Shown piece after piece: positions 38,442-51,700 of a DNA stretch of 64,000 nucleotides; position 1 is the stretch's first letter; the number at the start of each line of letters is the position of its first letter. A model generated the notes under the pieces. It searched no databases and had not been told where the DNA came from. It saw only the letters and a list, made by a program, of their open reading frames with translations. A program made the translations under genes and the position numbers. Origin of the DNA: Undaria pinnatifida (Eukaryota > Sar > Phaeophyceae > Laminariales > Alariaceae); the NCBI GenBank assembly GCA_012845835.1, contig JABAKD010000009.1, positions 7,529,413 to 7,593,412 on the forward strand, given 5' to 3'.

Positions 38442-41400
38442 TTACTTCACGTCTATTGTAGTACGAGAAAAAGAGCACCGCCGTACGAGTCGCTCACCCT
38501 CCTGCTTTTTCGCTAACATGTCCTGAGGCATGGGGTGCACGGCCAACTCGGCGTAGGTGCCCCCGCCGGTGCCCTTCGCCAACTGTCCAGGGTTCACGCA
38601 GAGACAGCCCTGGCCAGCACGGGATAGCGCCGAAAAAAAGAAAAAGGGAAACATCGTGGTAGAGGCCAAGAAAAAGCGCGACCGACGTATCACGCAGCTT
38701 GCAAAGCTAAGTATCGACCATTTAATACGTCCGAGTTCACAGGTGACGCATCCAAACAATTTTCATGTAATATTATGGGGTACTGTATGTTCATGCGTAT
38801 CAGGCAGCCATAGACAAACATGCAAATGAAGCGTTTGGTGGTATCCATTACAGATATCAATATCCATATTCACGTAGACGGTTATCCGTCGTTGAATGGT
38901 CAACTTCACACAGACAAGACGAGTAAGCGCGACGGTGTTAGATCAACGTCTCTGTTCAACAGAACCCACTTCAAGCAAAACCCAAGAACGGACCAGTGCT
39001 CGCGGCAGGGACTATTCATACAAACCTGGTACACACGCCCCCCTCGCTCGACGTGGCTCGACGCATCCACATACAACAAAGGAAACAAACGGAAAGGACG
39101 AAGCGCGGGCCTACTTGCTATGCGTATTGGGGGGCTGAGAAAAAAACGAGGAAAACGCACAAGAGGCAGAGGGGGCACGCACGCGCTGTCAAAAGACGAG
39201 CGCGTTCAAAGCCCAACCCCACATAATTCCACTCAACTATGCGCGATCCAGCCCAACCTCAAACCAAAACAGGCCCAGCCAAAAACCAACCCGAATAAAA
39301 CCGACCTAAACTGCAAACAGAACGGAGCATAACATAATATAACACAACAGCGCGATCTCCAAACACCCACCGCCCAAACCCACCCACACATCCTTCCACT
39401 CAACCAGCCGTCTACGCCAAACCCCTACCCCCACCCGCCCACCCCCACCCCTCACCCCCGATACACACGCACCTGCACCTCCCTTGCGAACTGCGCAAGC
39501 CTAGACGGCACGAGCAACACATCCGGCGTCGCCGGCATGCTCCACCGGTGCGCATGCCGCATGTCCAGCTGCGCAGCCGAGCCCGCGGGGGGAGGAAAAA
39601 GCGGATAAAACGACTGCTGCTGCAGCAGGTGCCCCGCCAGCCTCCCCATCCTGTTCCCGCCCTGCGCCCCCGCGCTAACTTCTTCCCCCGAGAGATCAAA
39701 AAGCACATCCGTGGAGGAAACCCCTATGGTAACGTCGTTTACGCGCAGCCAAGCGGGGTTCGGGGCTAGATGCACCCGCTTGTTCCGAGCACTGCTAGCG
39801 CTGCTGCTACCGTTAGCGTTCGTGCCTGTTCGAGGAACATCAAGAACGAACATGCGCTCGTCTGGGTACGTGCCTACGCCGAGCTCGACGCCTCCCTCCA
39901 CGCGGTCGAAGAACGGAGGCTGTTATTCCGGGGGGGTGGGGGGGTGGGTTGGGGGGTGAGGGGGGCGCGAGGGGGGGTGCGAGGGGTTTGGGGGGGATGA
40001 GGGGAGTGAGGGCGCAGCAGGGAGGGAGTAGGCGCTTTCAAAACGCGCGCGGAGGTGTGGCAGACCGAAAAGTGACTCAAGGACACAAGAACGCATTTTC
40101 ATGCAGCCGCGAGAAACGAGTCGCGCGAAAAAAAAGCGCGCAAAGCAGGTCGCGCGCGCGCAAGACCGTCACATCGCGTCACGAAAAAACCAAAAGATGG
40201 TATTTTGAGCGCGCGCGAAGCTAAACGTACGCCGATCACTGGCGACGCCCAATTTACGTTCTCGAGCGCTCAGGCGATCGATTCAAAACAACCCCCAACC
40301 CTACAAACCCACCCGTACACCCGAATCCGACAAAACAAGCGGCGAAAAAACGTGATGCGACGGACTTCCTACCTGCGGGTATACGAACTCGTGGAACACG
40401 TCGCGGAGCGAGGGCACGAGGACGAACTGCGTGCTGAGGTCCTTGTCGTTGGCGAAGAGGGTGTCCAGCTTGTCCGAGAGTCTGAGTTTGAAAAGGGTCT
40501 CGAAGTCCACCGGCTCGGAGGTCCCGTCGATGCACTCCACAGACGCCTCCCCGCTAGCCACCTTCAAGTGTGTGTTTTATTGTCACCAAAGTTGTCGTTA
40601 TTGATATCAGGGTATCGACATTACGAGGGGGCGAATGAGGCGAGGAAAAAACGTAAATGACAGAAACAAGAGGGAAAACAATAAAAGAGAAACAAGAGTG
40701 CTTACCTCCCCCCTCCCCCTCCCTTTCCAACCCCCAACCCCCCTCTCGCCCCCCCCACAGGATCCCCCCCTCCCCCCCCGCCTAAACCTTCCTCTTCTCA
40801 TCTTACCTTGGGGTGCTCCGCGTCGACAAAGGGACCCATGAGCACCACCACATCCGGCCTCGCCGCCCTCACTGCTCCCAGCAGATCATTTAAAGGCTCA
40901 TACACCAAGCTGTCGCTCGTCGTAAAGGGTCCCGCCGCCGCAAACACCGACAGCGGTCGCCCGCCCCCCAGGTCCGCCCCGTGCTGGAGCCGCAACAGCT
41001 CCGAGGGAGAGGAGGCGGGGAGGGGACGGGGGACCCCGTCAATGATCCCCCTTGCCACCATCCGGCCGCCTGACCCGTTCACGCCCTGGACTGCGACCGC
41101 CTGACCCGGAAAGAGCGCGAACGATTGCAGCTCGCGAAGGTCTAGGTGGACGCGCTGGCCGCTGCTGTCGCGGCGGGAGCCCTGGAGGGGAGGGGTGGGG
41201 GCGCGGTCGACGGACGAGGTTAGGGGTGGGAGGGGGTAGAGGGGACCGCTATATTTAGGACCTTACGACTATTCCTTTGAAGGTGGCTTGCAGGCAGGAC
41301 AAGGAGCCGGTGTGGTAGATCTTGCGAGGGATGGTGTGGTAGGGGGAAGGGGGGGGGGGGTGCAATCATCATCATTGTCATGCATGGCCGTAGTTCAGAC

Positions 41401-44400
41401 CTTAGATCTTCGCATACCTCCAATGCAAAGGGGGGGTAGGCCATTAGTAGGATAGTAACACGACCGAAGATGGGTTGCCGGCAGGGCAGGTGCCTGCCTG
41501 CGCGAGAAAGGGTCTTCGTCTTCCCTCAGCGGCACACTTCGCAGTATGACCAACCCCACAATGCACCGCACCGCACCGTACTCCACACCACTCCACACCC
41601 CACCATACAATGCTACTGCTGTATGTGTGAATTTGTGTATGCGCACCTCAAGAAGGATCGACGCCCGGTTAATCTTCCCCTCCGCCGACTCGCAGCAGAC
41701 GCGTCCAACCGCCACAACTTGCTCCTGCCTCGGCACTCCAACAGGCGTCACCTCCCCCAGTCCGAATCGGCTCTCCATTTGCCCCTGAAACACGGCACGA
41801 TGTCATATCCACATGAGTATGACCGTCAGGGGCGATCCTGGCGAACGCAAACTTGTCATGATTCCTGACAAAAAAACACGCTTCCTCACATTGTCGAATT
41901 ATGAAATGTCACCTTATAGCAAAATAAAAAAAGAGTTTTTTCGTCAACAATTCTGACGTAAACCTTCATCAACAAAAATAAAAAACCATTTCAAGAAAGG
42001 GAGTCCTGACAATATCGTCACGATCGGCGAAAATGCCACGTTTTATTGTCGCGATTCCTCACACTTATTTGGTGTTCGTTGAGAATGACCATCATCAACC
42101 GTCACATCATGACATGTGTACAACACCAGCACAACACAAGCCTAACATACGCCAGAAACTGTAGCAGGTCGCACAACAACTGTCAGTAACTGTCACGGCA
42201 AGCACAACAGTAGCCCCACAGTAGTACACATACTCAGCAGTTGGGTAGCCGTGTTTAGTCAATATACTCGCGCTATATACAGTAGGGTACTCGTAGTGAG
42301 TACGAGTGAGGGGTCATTTTTCAGCAACCAGTAGACCGGCAGTAGTCAGTGGCCAAAGCAAAACGATTAGTCGGTCAATAGTCACGCGGCATCAGTACCG
42401 GCAGTAGTCAGTACTATGGTCAGCAGCCAGTAGCAAGTACCAGGTAGCCAGCCGTGAGTAGCTCCTCTCACTGTCAATCTCCCTTCTCAAGCGCGCATGC
42501 GAGTTTTTTTTCACCTGTAGCGACAGCAGGCCCTTCTCCAGCGCAGCGGCCCGCTCCTCGAGCGGCGTGTACATGTAGCGGTACCGGGCCGGCGCACCCA
42601 CCGCTGTGTCAACTTCAACGTCGCACCTTGTGCCGGCGGCCCTAGCAGAAGGGGGCACCGACAGCCCCCGCAGCCCCAACGTCGGGTTGAAGGAAGTCGT
42701 CCTGTGTTTATTAACATGAGGGAGAGGGAAAAAACGTTAAAACAAATTGAACGAAAAAACGAACTGAAGCGACCAACAGAAAAAACGGCGACAACAGCGA
42801 CGAAGCAAAAGTGACGAAAAAAACGACCAAAGAAAAAAACTAGAGCAACAAAAAAGCGACGAAGCACGCGAATTAAACGAGGTACACCACAAAAACGATA
42901 CCGTCGACGACGACAGCGATGCGAAGCTGGAAGGATGGAGGAGGGCGCGTGGGTCGGAGTTGGCGGCCTACCTTGGTTTATGCATCCGAGGGGGGCAACG
43001 GGCGATGGGCGGCGGGCGACGGGAGAAGTGACGCAGCGAGACTCATATTATACGAGCTCGATATGTTACACTTCCAACACTCATAAAAAGAAGTCCCACA
43101 AGAAACGCATCAAAATATCATGAAACTCGACAGCTGCCATGTATACTGTACTGAAGTTAGTGTAGAGAAATCCTTCCTCATAATAAGAAATCTATCCGAA
43201 ACTCAACGTCAAGGTTTCTTATCAGCGGGTTGGTACATCTCAAAATAAATCTGTAATAAATAATAGCCTATAGCCAGTACCCCGGTTTCACACTAAAGCA
43301 GAGGGCCGGTCCTATGTAACGGTACTCACTTTTGCCCGGCGTATTTGCGTGCGGCGTAGACAGCCCGCGCCAGGTCCGGCGGAGACTGCACCGAGGTCGG
43401 GGACAGTTCAGCCGCATCCCCGTCGTTGCGGGCCACCTTATTCCTCGACTTGGGGTCGGGGCTGGCAAACGGCAAGTTCGGGCGCTTCGTTCCCCCCGCG
43501 GGTGAGGAAGAGGTCAAGTCCTTTGAGGTCATCGAGTTGACCACCCTGTTCCGTTTCGCGTGTTGTTCCGTTTCGTGTGAAGTTGCGGTTCGTGCGTTGT
43601 TTTGTGGCGTGACGAGATGGCGTCGGCGTGGCGTGATGTCGGCATGGTATCGAAAAGGCAATGAGCCAGAAGGCGTGGTGGCGGTGGGCGAGGGGGAAAC
43701 GGTGGTGAAAACCAAGACAAAAGGAAAGGTGCCCGGTAAGTCTCTACCACAAGAGTCAAAACATGCACACAAACAAACAAACAAAAAATACAACCAGGTA
43801 CGTAATATGGAGTCGGAGTTATGGAGTACCCTGGTACTTCCAAGTATGTAAGGTATCTCAGCGAACACAGCAGTCAAAACAGTACTGGTACAGTGATACT
43901 AATAACAGCACACACGTATTTTACAGTTAGTTCCGCGTTGGTCCTCGTCAAGCCTCCTGTCGGAAGGTTGCCAACCAGCGGGGCTGGGGCGTGACAACAT
44001 CCGTAACATCAACATCCGCAATATGAACATCAGCAGCAGTATCCAGTGTCAAAGTATCAACAGCAACATCCGCATATATCAACATCACTATATAATAGCT
44101 CCGCTACCGTCAAAGAGGTCAGGAGACGGCACCTTGACCCCTTGACCGGCGGCATGTTTAAAATAGTAATTTCCCTTGACTGACGCCGAACTACTAGGTT
44201 TTAGTATGGAACGATCGGTTTGACACCCTTGACCAACCGTCTCCTGACATCATTGACTGCAAGTGCCGCCAACTCGTCAAAAGCGAGCAAGGTCCACCCC
44301 CCCCTGTCCCCCACCTCTCCCCCACAACCCACCTCCGTCCATCCGGCCGCGGGGTCACAATGGCCGCTCCGCCCGTTCTCGATGCAGCGGCAGAGGCAGA

Positions 44401-44946
44401 GGAGGCTATGCTACGAGCAGACAAAGGTGTCACCGCTTCCGCTACCGTCGCTGTTGGTGTTAAAGCTTTGATCTTGGTGACCTCTGTCTCGAAGCCGGCC
44501 CATGATGCCATTCCCAGCTTGCTGCCGGAGTGGTTGACGGCGAAGGATTCCCAGTGGTCGGCAAGGTCGGACGCTGAGAGGGAGAATCGCTGGCACAAGG
44601 AAACGCCTGCCAAGGTGGCGGTGGTGGTGGCGGTGGTGGTGGTGGTGGTTGTGGAGGGGGGGGAAGCGGGGAGGGGGGGTGGTGGTGATGGTAGTCGAAG
44701 TGTTGTGGTGGTGGCGGTGTTGGTGGTAGTGATGGTGTTAGTGGGTGGTTGTTTGAGGGGGTGGGGGGAAGAGACGCGGGAGGACAGCGGGGTGAGCTAT
44801 ACCACTATTAATAGCAGCAGCAGCGACCGGTTCTACAAGCAGCCATGTCAAATGTTTCAGTAATCGTTGTTTTCAAGATCATGTGTCATACCGGTACCTG
44901 CAGCGATGGTCATTGCCCAATGCCCATGGTGCTTGTTCACGTCCAT
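38442..44946 (-). CDS. POLA2: DNA polymerase alpha subunit B, 9 exons
   Basis: The B subunit of the polymerase alpha-primase complex is a regulatory scaffold needed for primer synthesis in the nucleus. Exons (minus): 44946-44898, 44606-44333, 43545-43330, 42701-42515, 41784-41647, 41181-40807, 40561-40373, 39919-39473, 38609-38442; 680 aa with consistent phases. Landmarks are N-terminal LCQRFSLSASDLADHWESFA and the YMYTPLEERAAALEKGLLSL block. The OB-fold part has INRASILLE and DLRELQSFALFPGQAVAVQG. The phosphoesterase-like part has FAAAGPFTTSDSLVYEPLND, VVVLMGPFVDAEHP, FVLVPSLRDVFHEFVYPQPP, DVTIGVSSTDVLFDLSGEEV and SFYPLFPPP. The C-terminus has GCLCVNPGQLAKGTGGGTYA. Family members lack phosphoesterase activity. 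The first 16 residues (exon 1) and the exon 2/3 junction are the weakest joins; exons 4-9 are firm. Confidence 0.88.
41348..41430 (-). mobile_element. Small LINE fragment in POLA2 intron 5
   Basis: catgcatggccgtagttcag and following words match 25575-25640, and similarity again stops at a G-run (41351-41361). Same orientation as the host gene. Confidence 0.45.
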
Positions 44947-47900
44947 CGCGACGGGGGGGGCGGGGTCTTCGATAGTGCGGCGCGAAAGGTAGTCTAGACA
45001 TTTAGTGGAAACGGGGTGTCGCATGTAGATCGCTGTTTGCTACGAGTACGTACGCATAGGAATACGACGTGGCATGAGGTGCTGGGCGTGAGCGTGGTGC
45101 ATGTTCGAAGAGATGAGACGGGATTTCGCGCACGAAATCGAGAAGGGTCTTGGACGTACGTACCGGGTACGACCAAGTACAAACTGATCGCGTAAATCAT
45201 ACCTGGTACCTGTTCAGGACATCAGGACATGAGGATATATCAATCTCGTCGCACTCTCGGTCGTACACTTCAAAACATGTTTGGGTATCATATATTCTGA
45301 TACCTACCTGGTACTCTATACTCCGTACCAGCACTCTGCATGATACGCACAGCTTCAAGTACGCAACTACCACACCAAGTACAGCAGCATGTGCCGTTGT
45401 ACTGCCGCCTGTGTATTCATTGCTGCTGTGGCTGTGTCTGTTGCGCGGTGCGTCGGCCAAGCTACAAGCTACCCAAGGGCATATCATAGCAGTTGAGAGA
45501 GTCCGCGTGCGTATGGACGAACGGAACGACTACAGTTGTGGCAGCCGAAGCGTGTAACAATTGCACTGAGCTGTCCAGGCACCACACGCGAGTTGCGTAT
45601 AAAGGTGGTACCAGCGTATAATGTACTGATGTCTACACGAAGCTACTCACTCCACCAACACCAACAACGGACAACAGCTTAGCAGCTCCAACAACAACGA
45701 CAAGCACGGCAGCAGCTCGTACCTTGTAGCTTTTGGCACGGAGTCCAAAACAAACTGAAAAAAAGCGCGCGACTCCCGGAATCCTATACTAAAATACCAT
45801 CATTTCTACAAAAAATTGAGAAGGAGGCTCGGTTTCTACGAGTTTGACGCAACACAAAAAAACGGCACACGGACAACACAGCAGCAAACACGCATTTTCC
45901 CTGCAATCAAGTGCTGCTCTTTCTACCTCTCTCCCTCTTCACCCTCTCTCTATCTATCGTATGTGCTCTCACATTTTCCAATGAAGTCTTCGTCCGAAGC
46001 ATCTTCGCCGATGCGTTTGAACGACCCCGCCACCTCCAGCTCCGTTACCGCCATCATGTGATAAATTCAAAAAAATCGGCGCACCTCCCCGAGAGAATCT
46101 AGTACAGCCGCGTGGCCGTGCCCCGTGAGCGAAACCGACGCTTCCCTGAGACGAGGCTATTGGCGGCAGAAATATCAATCCAAGGCAGAGAGAGGGTGAG
46201 GTAAAGGAGATATCTGTCCGACACAACCAGAATCTGTCTGCGCTGCTACCTGGGCTAGATCACAGGCCCCACACGAGACGAGATGAGATGGCGAGATGGC
46301 GCGCTCGATTATCTATTTTGAAATAAAGTCTTTTGATTGGTCAGGTTGGCCGTGGCGCCAATTCTTGGATGTTTTTTCAGGGGATGGGGGTACTTTCGAT
46401 TTTTCAAAAATTCAAAAATGGGGCCAGGGCGCAGAAGGCACCACGGCACAGGAACGGTACAAATGGTAAAGGGAGGAAGGGAGGAGGGGGAAGGGGGCGG
46501 TGTGTCCCTGCTGTGCCTATCTGTACGCGCGCGTATTTGGAGGCGATAAAAAAATGCGGGCGCCAAATATCTTTCAAGAGGAACACAAGCATATATACGT
46601 ATCAGTTTTTTTTACCAGGTCGTGTATCACACTTTTTCTCTCCAGCTCGACTACTACTCGCAGGATGGAAGTGCCCTCGGCGACCCTCTGTGGACAAGCC
46701 GTGGTTGAGGTGTCTTCCCTTCTCCCCGTGGGTACTTGCCTTCATTTTTATCGCGCATGGGGTTTTCAGTATTTCCACTTTTTATCTTTTATGTTCTTCA
46801 ATTTACATCGAATTCGCGAACTCACGCTCTCGCGCTTTCGGCCTGTCGATTTGTAAGAGTCTCTTGGATTCGAACCTTCGACCTCGACCTCAATAATAGT
46901 TACGCAGCTAGCTACTATTTGACCACCGGGGACTCCGGCAGTACCTGCCACGGGTACACCACAAGAAAGAAATGAAGTTTCAAGTTGTAGGCGCAGGAAG
47001 CAGCGCTACAGCTGCAGCTGCTCCTGCAGCAAAACTTCATGTCGAGAGGACTTGTCGACATGTGTTTTTGGTCCACTTCTGTATTATTTACTACTCACTG
47101 CTGCATGCTGCTGCTGCTGCTGCTGCTGTTTGCTGTCTGTTTACCTACACGCGCGACCGACGCATGAATGAGCTTGAAAAATTGAAAAAATGCTAACTTT
47201 CCCACCACTTTGCGTGTTCTTGTAGAAGGAAAGGTTTGCTGGCTGCGGCCGACCCTCGATTGTGGTCGAGGTGCGACCAGGGGGTGCTAGGTTGTTGTTG
47301 TTGCTGTTCTCACATTAACCCGCATAAATGATCAAGTCCGTGGTCACAGGATAGGCTCCAGTCACTCTGGAGCTGAGGAATACCCCGGAGAAAAAAAACA
47401 CAAGAACCAAAGGTGGTACACGCATAAATCATAGCTGACGCAATTGATGCCTCCGTCAGAAACATATAGAAGTGAAATCGGGAGTCAGCCTACAATGTGC
47501 CAGGTCCATACTGGTGCATACGTCTCACTACTCGCGCCTGAAAAAACCGACTATACCGCTTGCCACCCAGGAAAGACTACCGCGTATTTTTTACAGGTAG
47601 TACATATCACTAGGTGGACCCTGCCGGCTGCGATTCTTACATCCAGGATCAGCTTGGAGGGCCCAGGTCCGGTTGGGATGGGATCACGTCTGGGGAAATG
47701 CACCTAGGCTCGGCCATTACTAGTGTCGCTTTACACGTAGTATATGTATAAGCGAATTAATCGCGGTTGTAAATGAACCGCTGCGCAAACTAGAGACTTG
47801 ACCTCTTGTAGTTCCGTGCTACATGCTGAAATATTCCTGGAAAACTCCTATGCGTGTTGCGGAAACACCTGCTTTGCCGTCTGCAGCAGCTCCAACGGGT

Positions 47901-48773
47901 ATGAATGACAGTTCTTCTGGGTGGACCACGGCGACATCAAGAGGGTATCGTATCTTGCCGACATACAACGCAGTTACACAGAAGTATAGAACAGAGTGGC
48001 GGCAAACATGATGAAAATGCATTAATACTGGACCATGCTTTCCGAGGGCCGGTGTGGCCTTCCCCGAGCAAAAGGGGCATCGATCAACGTCAACATTGGA
48101 CGAAACACGTCAAGGTTTCAATAATTAATCACAATTTTCCTCGAGGGGGCGATAACATCATCACAAAACAGAAGGGGATGGCACGCCGAAGTATTCAACC
48201 CCGCCCCTATCACCACTTTGTACACGCCAAGATAATGACTCGCCCACTCTCACCCAAGCAGCGCAAAAAACAAAAACAAACAATATACTACCCCTTGAAA
48301 ACCCATCTTGGCGTCAAGAAGCCGCCCATCCCCTCCGAAGCTGGATGCTCCCGTACACCCACAGCTACCAAATACCTCGATACGACAGGACACAAGCCAG
48401 TCACAACACCGTTCGGCGTTTGAAGCCACCGATGGACGATGCCAATGGTTAAGCCACAACAGAACCACCACTTATTTCCCGGGCCAAAGCAACAAGAAAG
48501 TGTCACCCACCGCTTCTCTCTTGGGATGGATCGAACTCAAAAAGCGCGCACCAAACCAACACATCCAAAGATAAGAACCCTCTGAAAGCGTACATAACGC
48601 AGAAACTTCGCTCTTGCTCAGGACTGTTAAACATCGCCCAAGCTCCACCACCATCGACCCCAACCCCGCCACCCCCACCATTCCCACTACCCTCGCTACC
48701 GCCGTAGCAAACTCATCGCATCAGTTTCGCCGCATATTCGCGCGGCAACCAGCGCGATCTGGGGATCGTCACG
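44947..48773. other. Gene-poor 3.8 kb between POLA2 start and CHMP5 end
   Basis: No assembled gene. Visible items are ACCTGGTA/TACCAGGT words (45203-45317), a B-box-like GGTTCGAATCC (46868-46880, minus), a short CTG run (47106-47131) and the palindromic repeat at 47325-47385. A minus frame at 47819-48022 and a plus frame at 46333-46896 are open but show no domain, splice support or similarity I can name. Confidence 0.4.
47325..47385 (-). repeat. Second copy of the palindromic repeat
   Basis: ggctccagtcactctggagc with flanking tgatcaagtccgtggtcac, parallel to 31112-31171. Confidence 0.35.
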
Positions 48774-51700
48774 TCACAATCGGACCTCCTGCGCGGCGGC
48801 CGGGGCAGGGCCAACAGGCAGCCCGTATTCGTCCACCCCACTCGGACCCGCAGAGGCCGGCACGATTGACGGCTCCACCGGGAGGGTGGCGGGCTGCGCT
48901 GCGTATGACGGGCCCGTGTCTTCCTCAAGACCCTCCAGTTCCTGAGGGTAAGCGGAGGGGTAGGGGTTGGGGATAGCGTTAATGTTGAGGTTTGCGTTGG
49001 TGTTGGTAATGGCGTTGGTTTTGGATATTGGCATGGTTGAAATTTGGGATTGGCAGCGAGGACGGAGGTGAGGTTGAGGTTAACGTTGCACGCAGAAGAA
49101 GCGACAGCGTAACATAATACTAAACGCTCAAATTGTTGCAAACGCCGAACTTCGACTCCAGGATTCGGCGTCGGCTTCACAGGGGTCGGCAAAATGCTCT
49201 GATGCTTTGATGCAGCTTTTAGTGCTGTAGGGCATTGCGTCAAATGCTGCTGTAGGGCAGTGCAATAAGGTACCTTTGGTTCCAACGCGAGCGGAGAAGA
49301 GACTGAAAATAGCTAATTGCTCGAGGCTCAATGGGTTATCAATAACCAGCACAAGCGGGGATCGATACATGGCATACACGCGTTACGCCAGGAAGAAGGA
49401 GAGGGACGCCGCGAGCGAAGTGGTGTCCCTCATTCCGTCCGAGTGCGGTGATTGACAGTCACCGATGATGCGACCGCTGCGTGTTTTCTTCGTTGAGCTG
49501 GGACTCACGGTGGTCAACAGCGAGGAGACAGGCGAAACATTTTCTCGGAGGCGAACAATGGCGGGACGGATTCTAGGGCGAAGCTAACAACTCCAACGGC
49601 AAAGAGGCATCACCGCGGGAAAATAGCGTCGATTCGCGTGCGCTTCGGCGGCACTTACATCGAGTTCGTCGTCCAGACATGCCAACTCCGCATCCAGGTC
49701 ATCTTCGTCAAGCTCCTCTCCGACGCTGTACAGTCGAGAGAGATACATCGGGTGAAGCGCACAGGGGGATGGGGGGGAGGGGGGTCGCAGCGTTTGGAGC
49801 AAACTTATTTTGCCATGAGTAGAAAACACAGACGCACGAAAGCACCCGTGAGAGATTTGTGCGCTCCATACTCTTGGCGTATAACCTGCCGCAGCAGTTC
49901 AAATTGATATGGAATGCATTTTACAGTGGCGGTTCCACACAAAGCGCCGGTCTTTTCTATAAAAGCTCTGTCCTCTGTGCAAAAATAGCGAGGCTCGTCG
50001 TTTCCTCGTCTAACCCCCCGCCTTGCCGATGGCCCGCGGGAGGTTTTTCGCATGACTTCTCCCTTGTATTAGCGCCTGTGTCCCCCTCTATATCGACGAG
50101 GGCTCGCCTCGTCATAGTACCTTTTCTGTGGTTGGTTTACCGTAGAGCCTTTCCTGCCCCCCCCCGCCACACCGGCGGCATGCGGCAGGTTCTAGAGCCT
50201 TTTCTGCCCCCCCGCCACGCCGGCGGCATGCGGCAAGTTTTGATGGGTGACTATTGCCTTGCTGTAGGGTCTGCTTTTCTTTCTACTGCTTTTCTTCGCG
50301 TGTTCCTGGCTCCATAGCCAGACGGTTAGAGGTGTGGGAGTGGGTTTTGAGGAGCCGCATCTTCGACTCATGGTCTAGTTCGTAGAACCGGAGTTTCCCC
50401 GAATCTCCCATATTTCTGCATATGCGACTCATCAGGGTGGGCTAGTGTTAAGATACGGCCTCGAAAGGCCTGAGAGTATCCGAATTTGAGATCATTTGGA
50501 TGGGTTTCGTATGATAAGGTTGGCGGTTTATATTCGGGGAACTTAGGATTTAGATCGGAGGCACGCGCCTCCGATCTCAGAAGCTATCCCGGGCTCTGGT
50601 GGAAAACGAATAAAGCTACATCTCTACGAAGGAACGAAAGTGAGTACGCTCCGAAGACCTGCTCAATTGGCAGACCTGCAGGGGGCACTCTATGTCCCCC
50701 ACCTTTAATTTCACAGCTGCATCTCAAGCGAGGGACACGGGGAAGCAACAATATGTCGATAAATAGGGACCGCGCACAACAGAAAGGGCAAAAACAATAC
50801 GACGGCCAAGCACATGCGATATTCGAGTCACGTCGCGTTCGAACCGTAACGGCACCGCTCGTTCACTGGCAAACGAGCATGCGCGCACGTGAGAAACAAT
50901 GGGGGGACAACCAGGTACAACACGAACGAAATTGGCTCTCGTACGGGCTGAGCCTCGGGCTGGCCCACTATTGTCAACCGAAGAGCAGCTGAGTAACAGT
51001 CCGGCCGAGGGACTTCTGCGGGGAACTACCGCTTGCGGTCGCGCTCTCACTTGTACGAGCGACCCATGATGTCGTTGATCTCGTTCATGTCCTCCATCAT
51101 GTCCGCCATGTCGTCCGTGAGGTCCTCCACCTTGTTTATGTCAATCTTCTTCACCTCGGCCTTGAGAGTCTTGCTCGCGTCCTTCATCGCGGCCACCTGC
51201 ATTATTCGTGTTGGCGCACGGAAGGACTTAATGGTGTGACCACTGCGAAAAGCATTCCAGCCCGTTTTCAAGTAGGTCGTCAAAAATATCAAGGGTGGAG
51301 TTCTAAAAAGTAAACACAAGAAAAATCCATCGGTCCAGCACAGATTGCTGCGTAGAGGGTGGGACGATACCTCCACGCAACAACGTCGTCCACGTTTCAA
51401 ACCTACGCCGTTGCCAGCAAGGGTCGATGCCCAGGAGCAGGGAGTGCCACGTTACTATTATCACATAATTGAAACCTCCACAATCACGATCACCATCATC
51501 AACAGAGATGCGCAACGGAACGCAAACGGGTTCGTTGCGGCAATAACGGTGCTTCGACGACAAAAAACAAAACGCAAACGAAAATGTATTTAATATCCAA
51601 CACCCTTCAGCCGGAAAATACACGAACCATGGAGCTTCGTTTCGCGCCGCGCCGCAGTTATCCAGTTAACGTATCGGAGCGCTTCGACACCTGGCGCTTG

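Noticed and set aside
46333-46896. 187-codon plus frame
   Set aside because: Composition changes abruptly along it and no motif is recognised; likely chance.
46860-46925. Possible tRNA gene on the minus strand (GGTTCGAATCC present)
   Set aside because: T-stem and acceptor do not pair, and no anticodon arm is convincing. At most a decayed tRNA-derived repeat.
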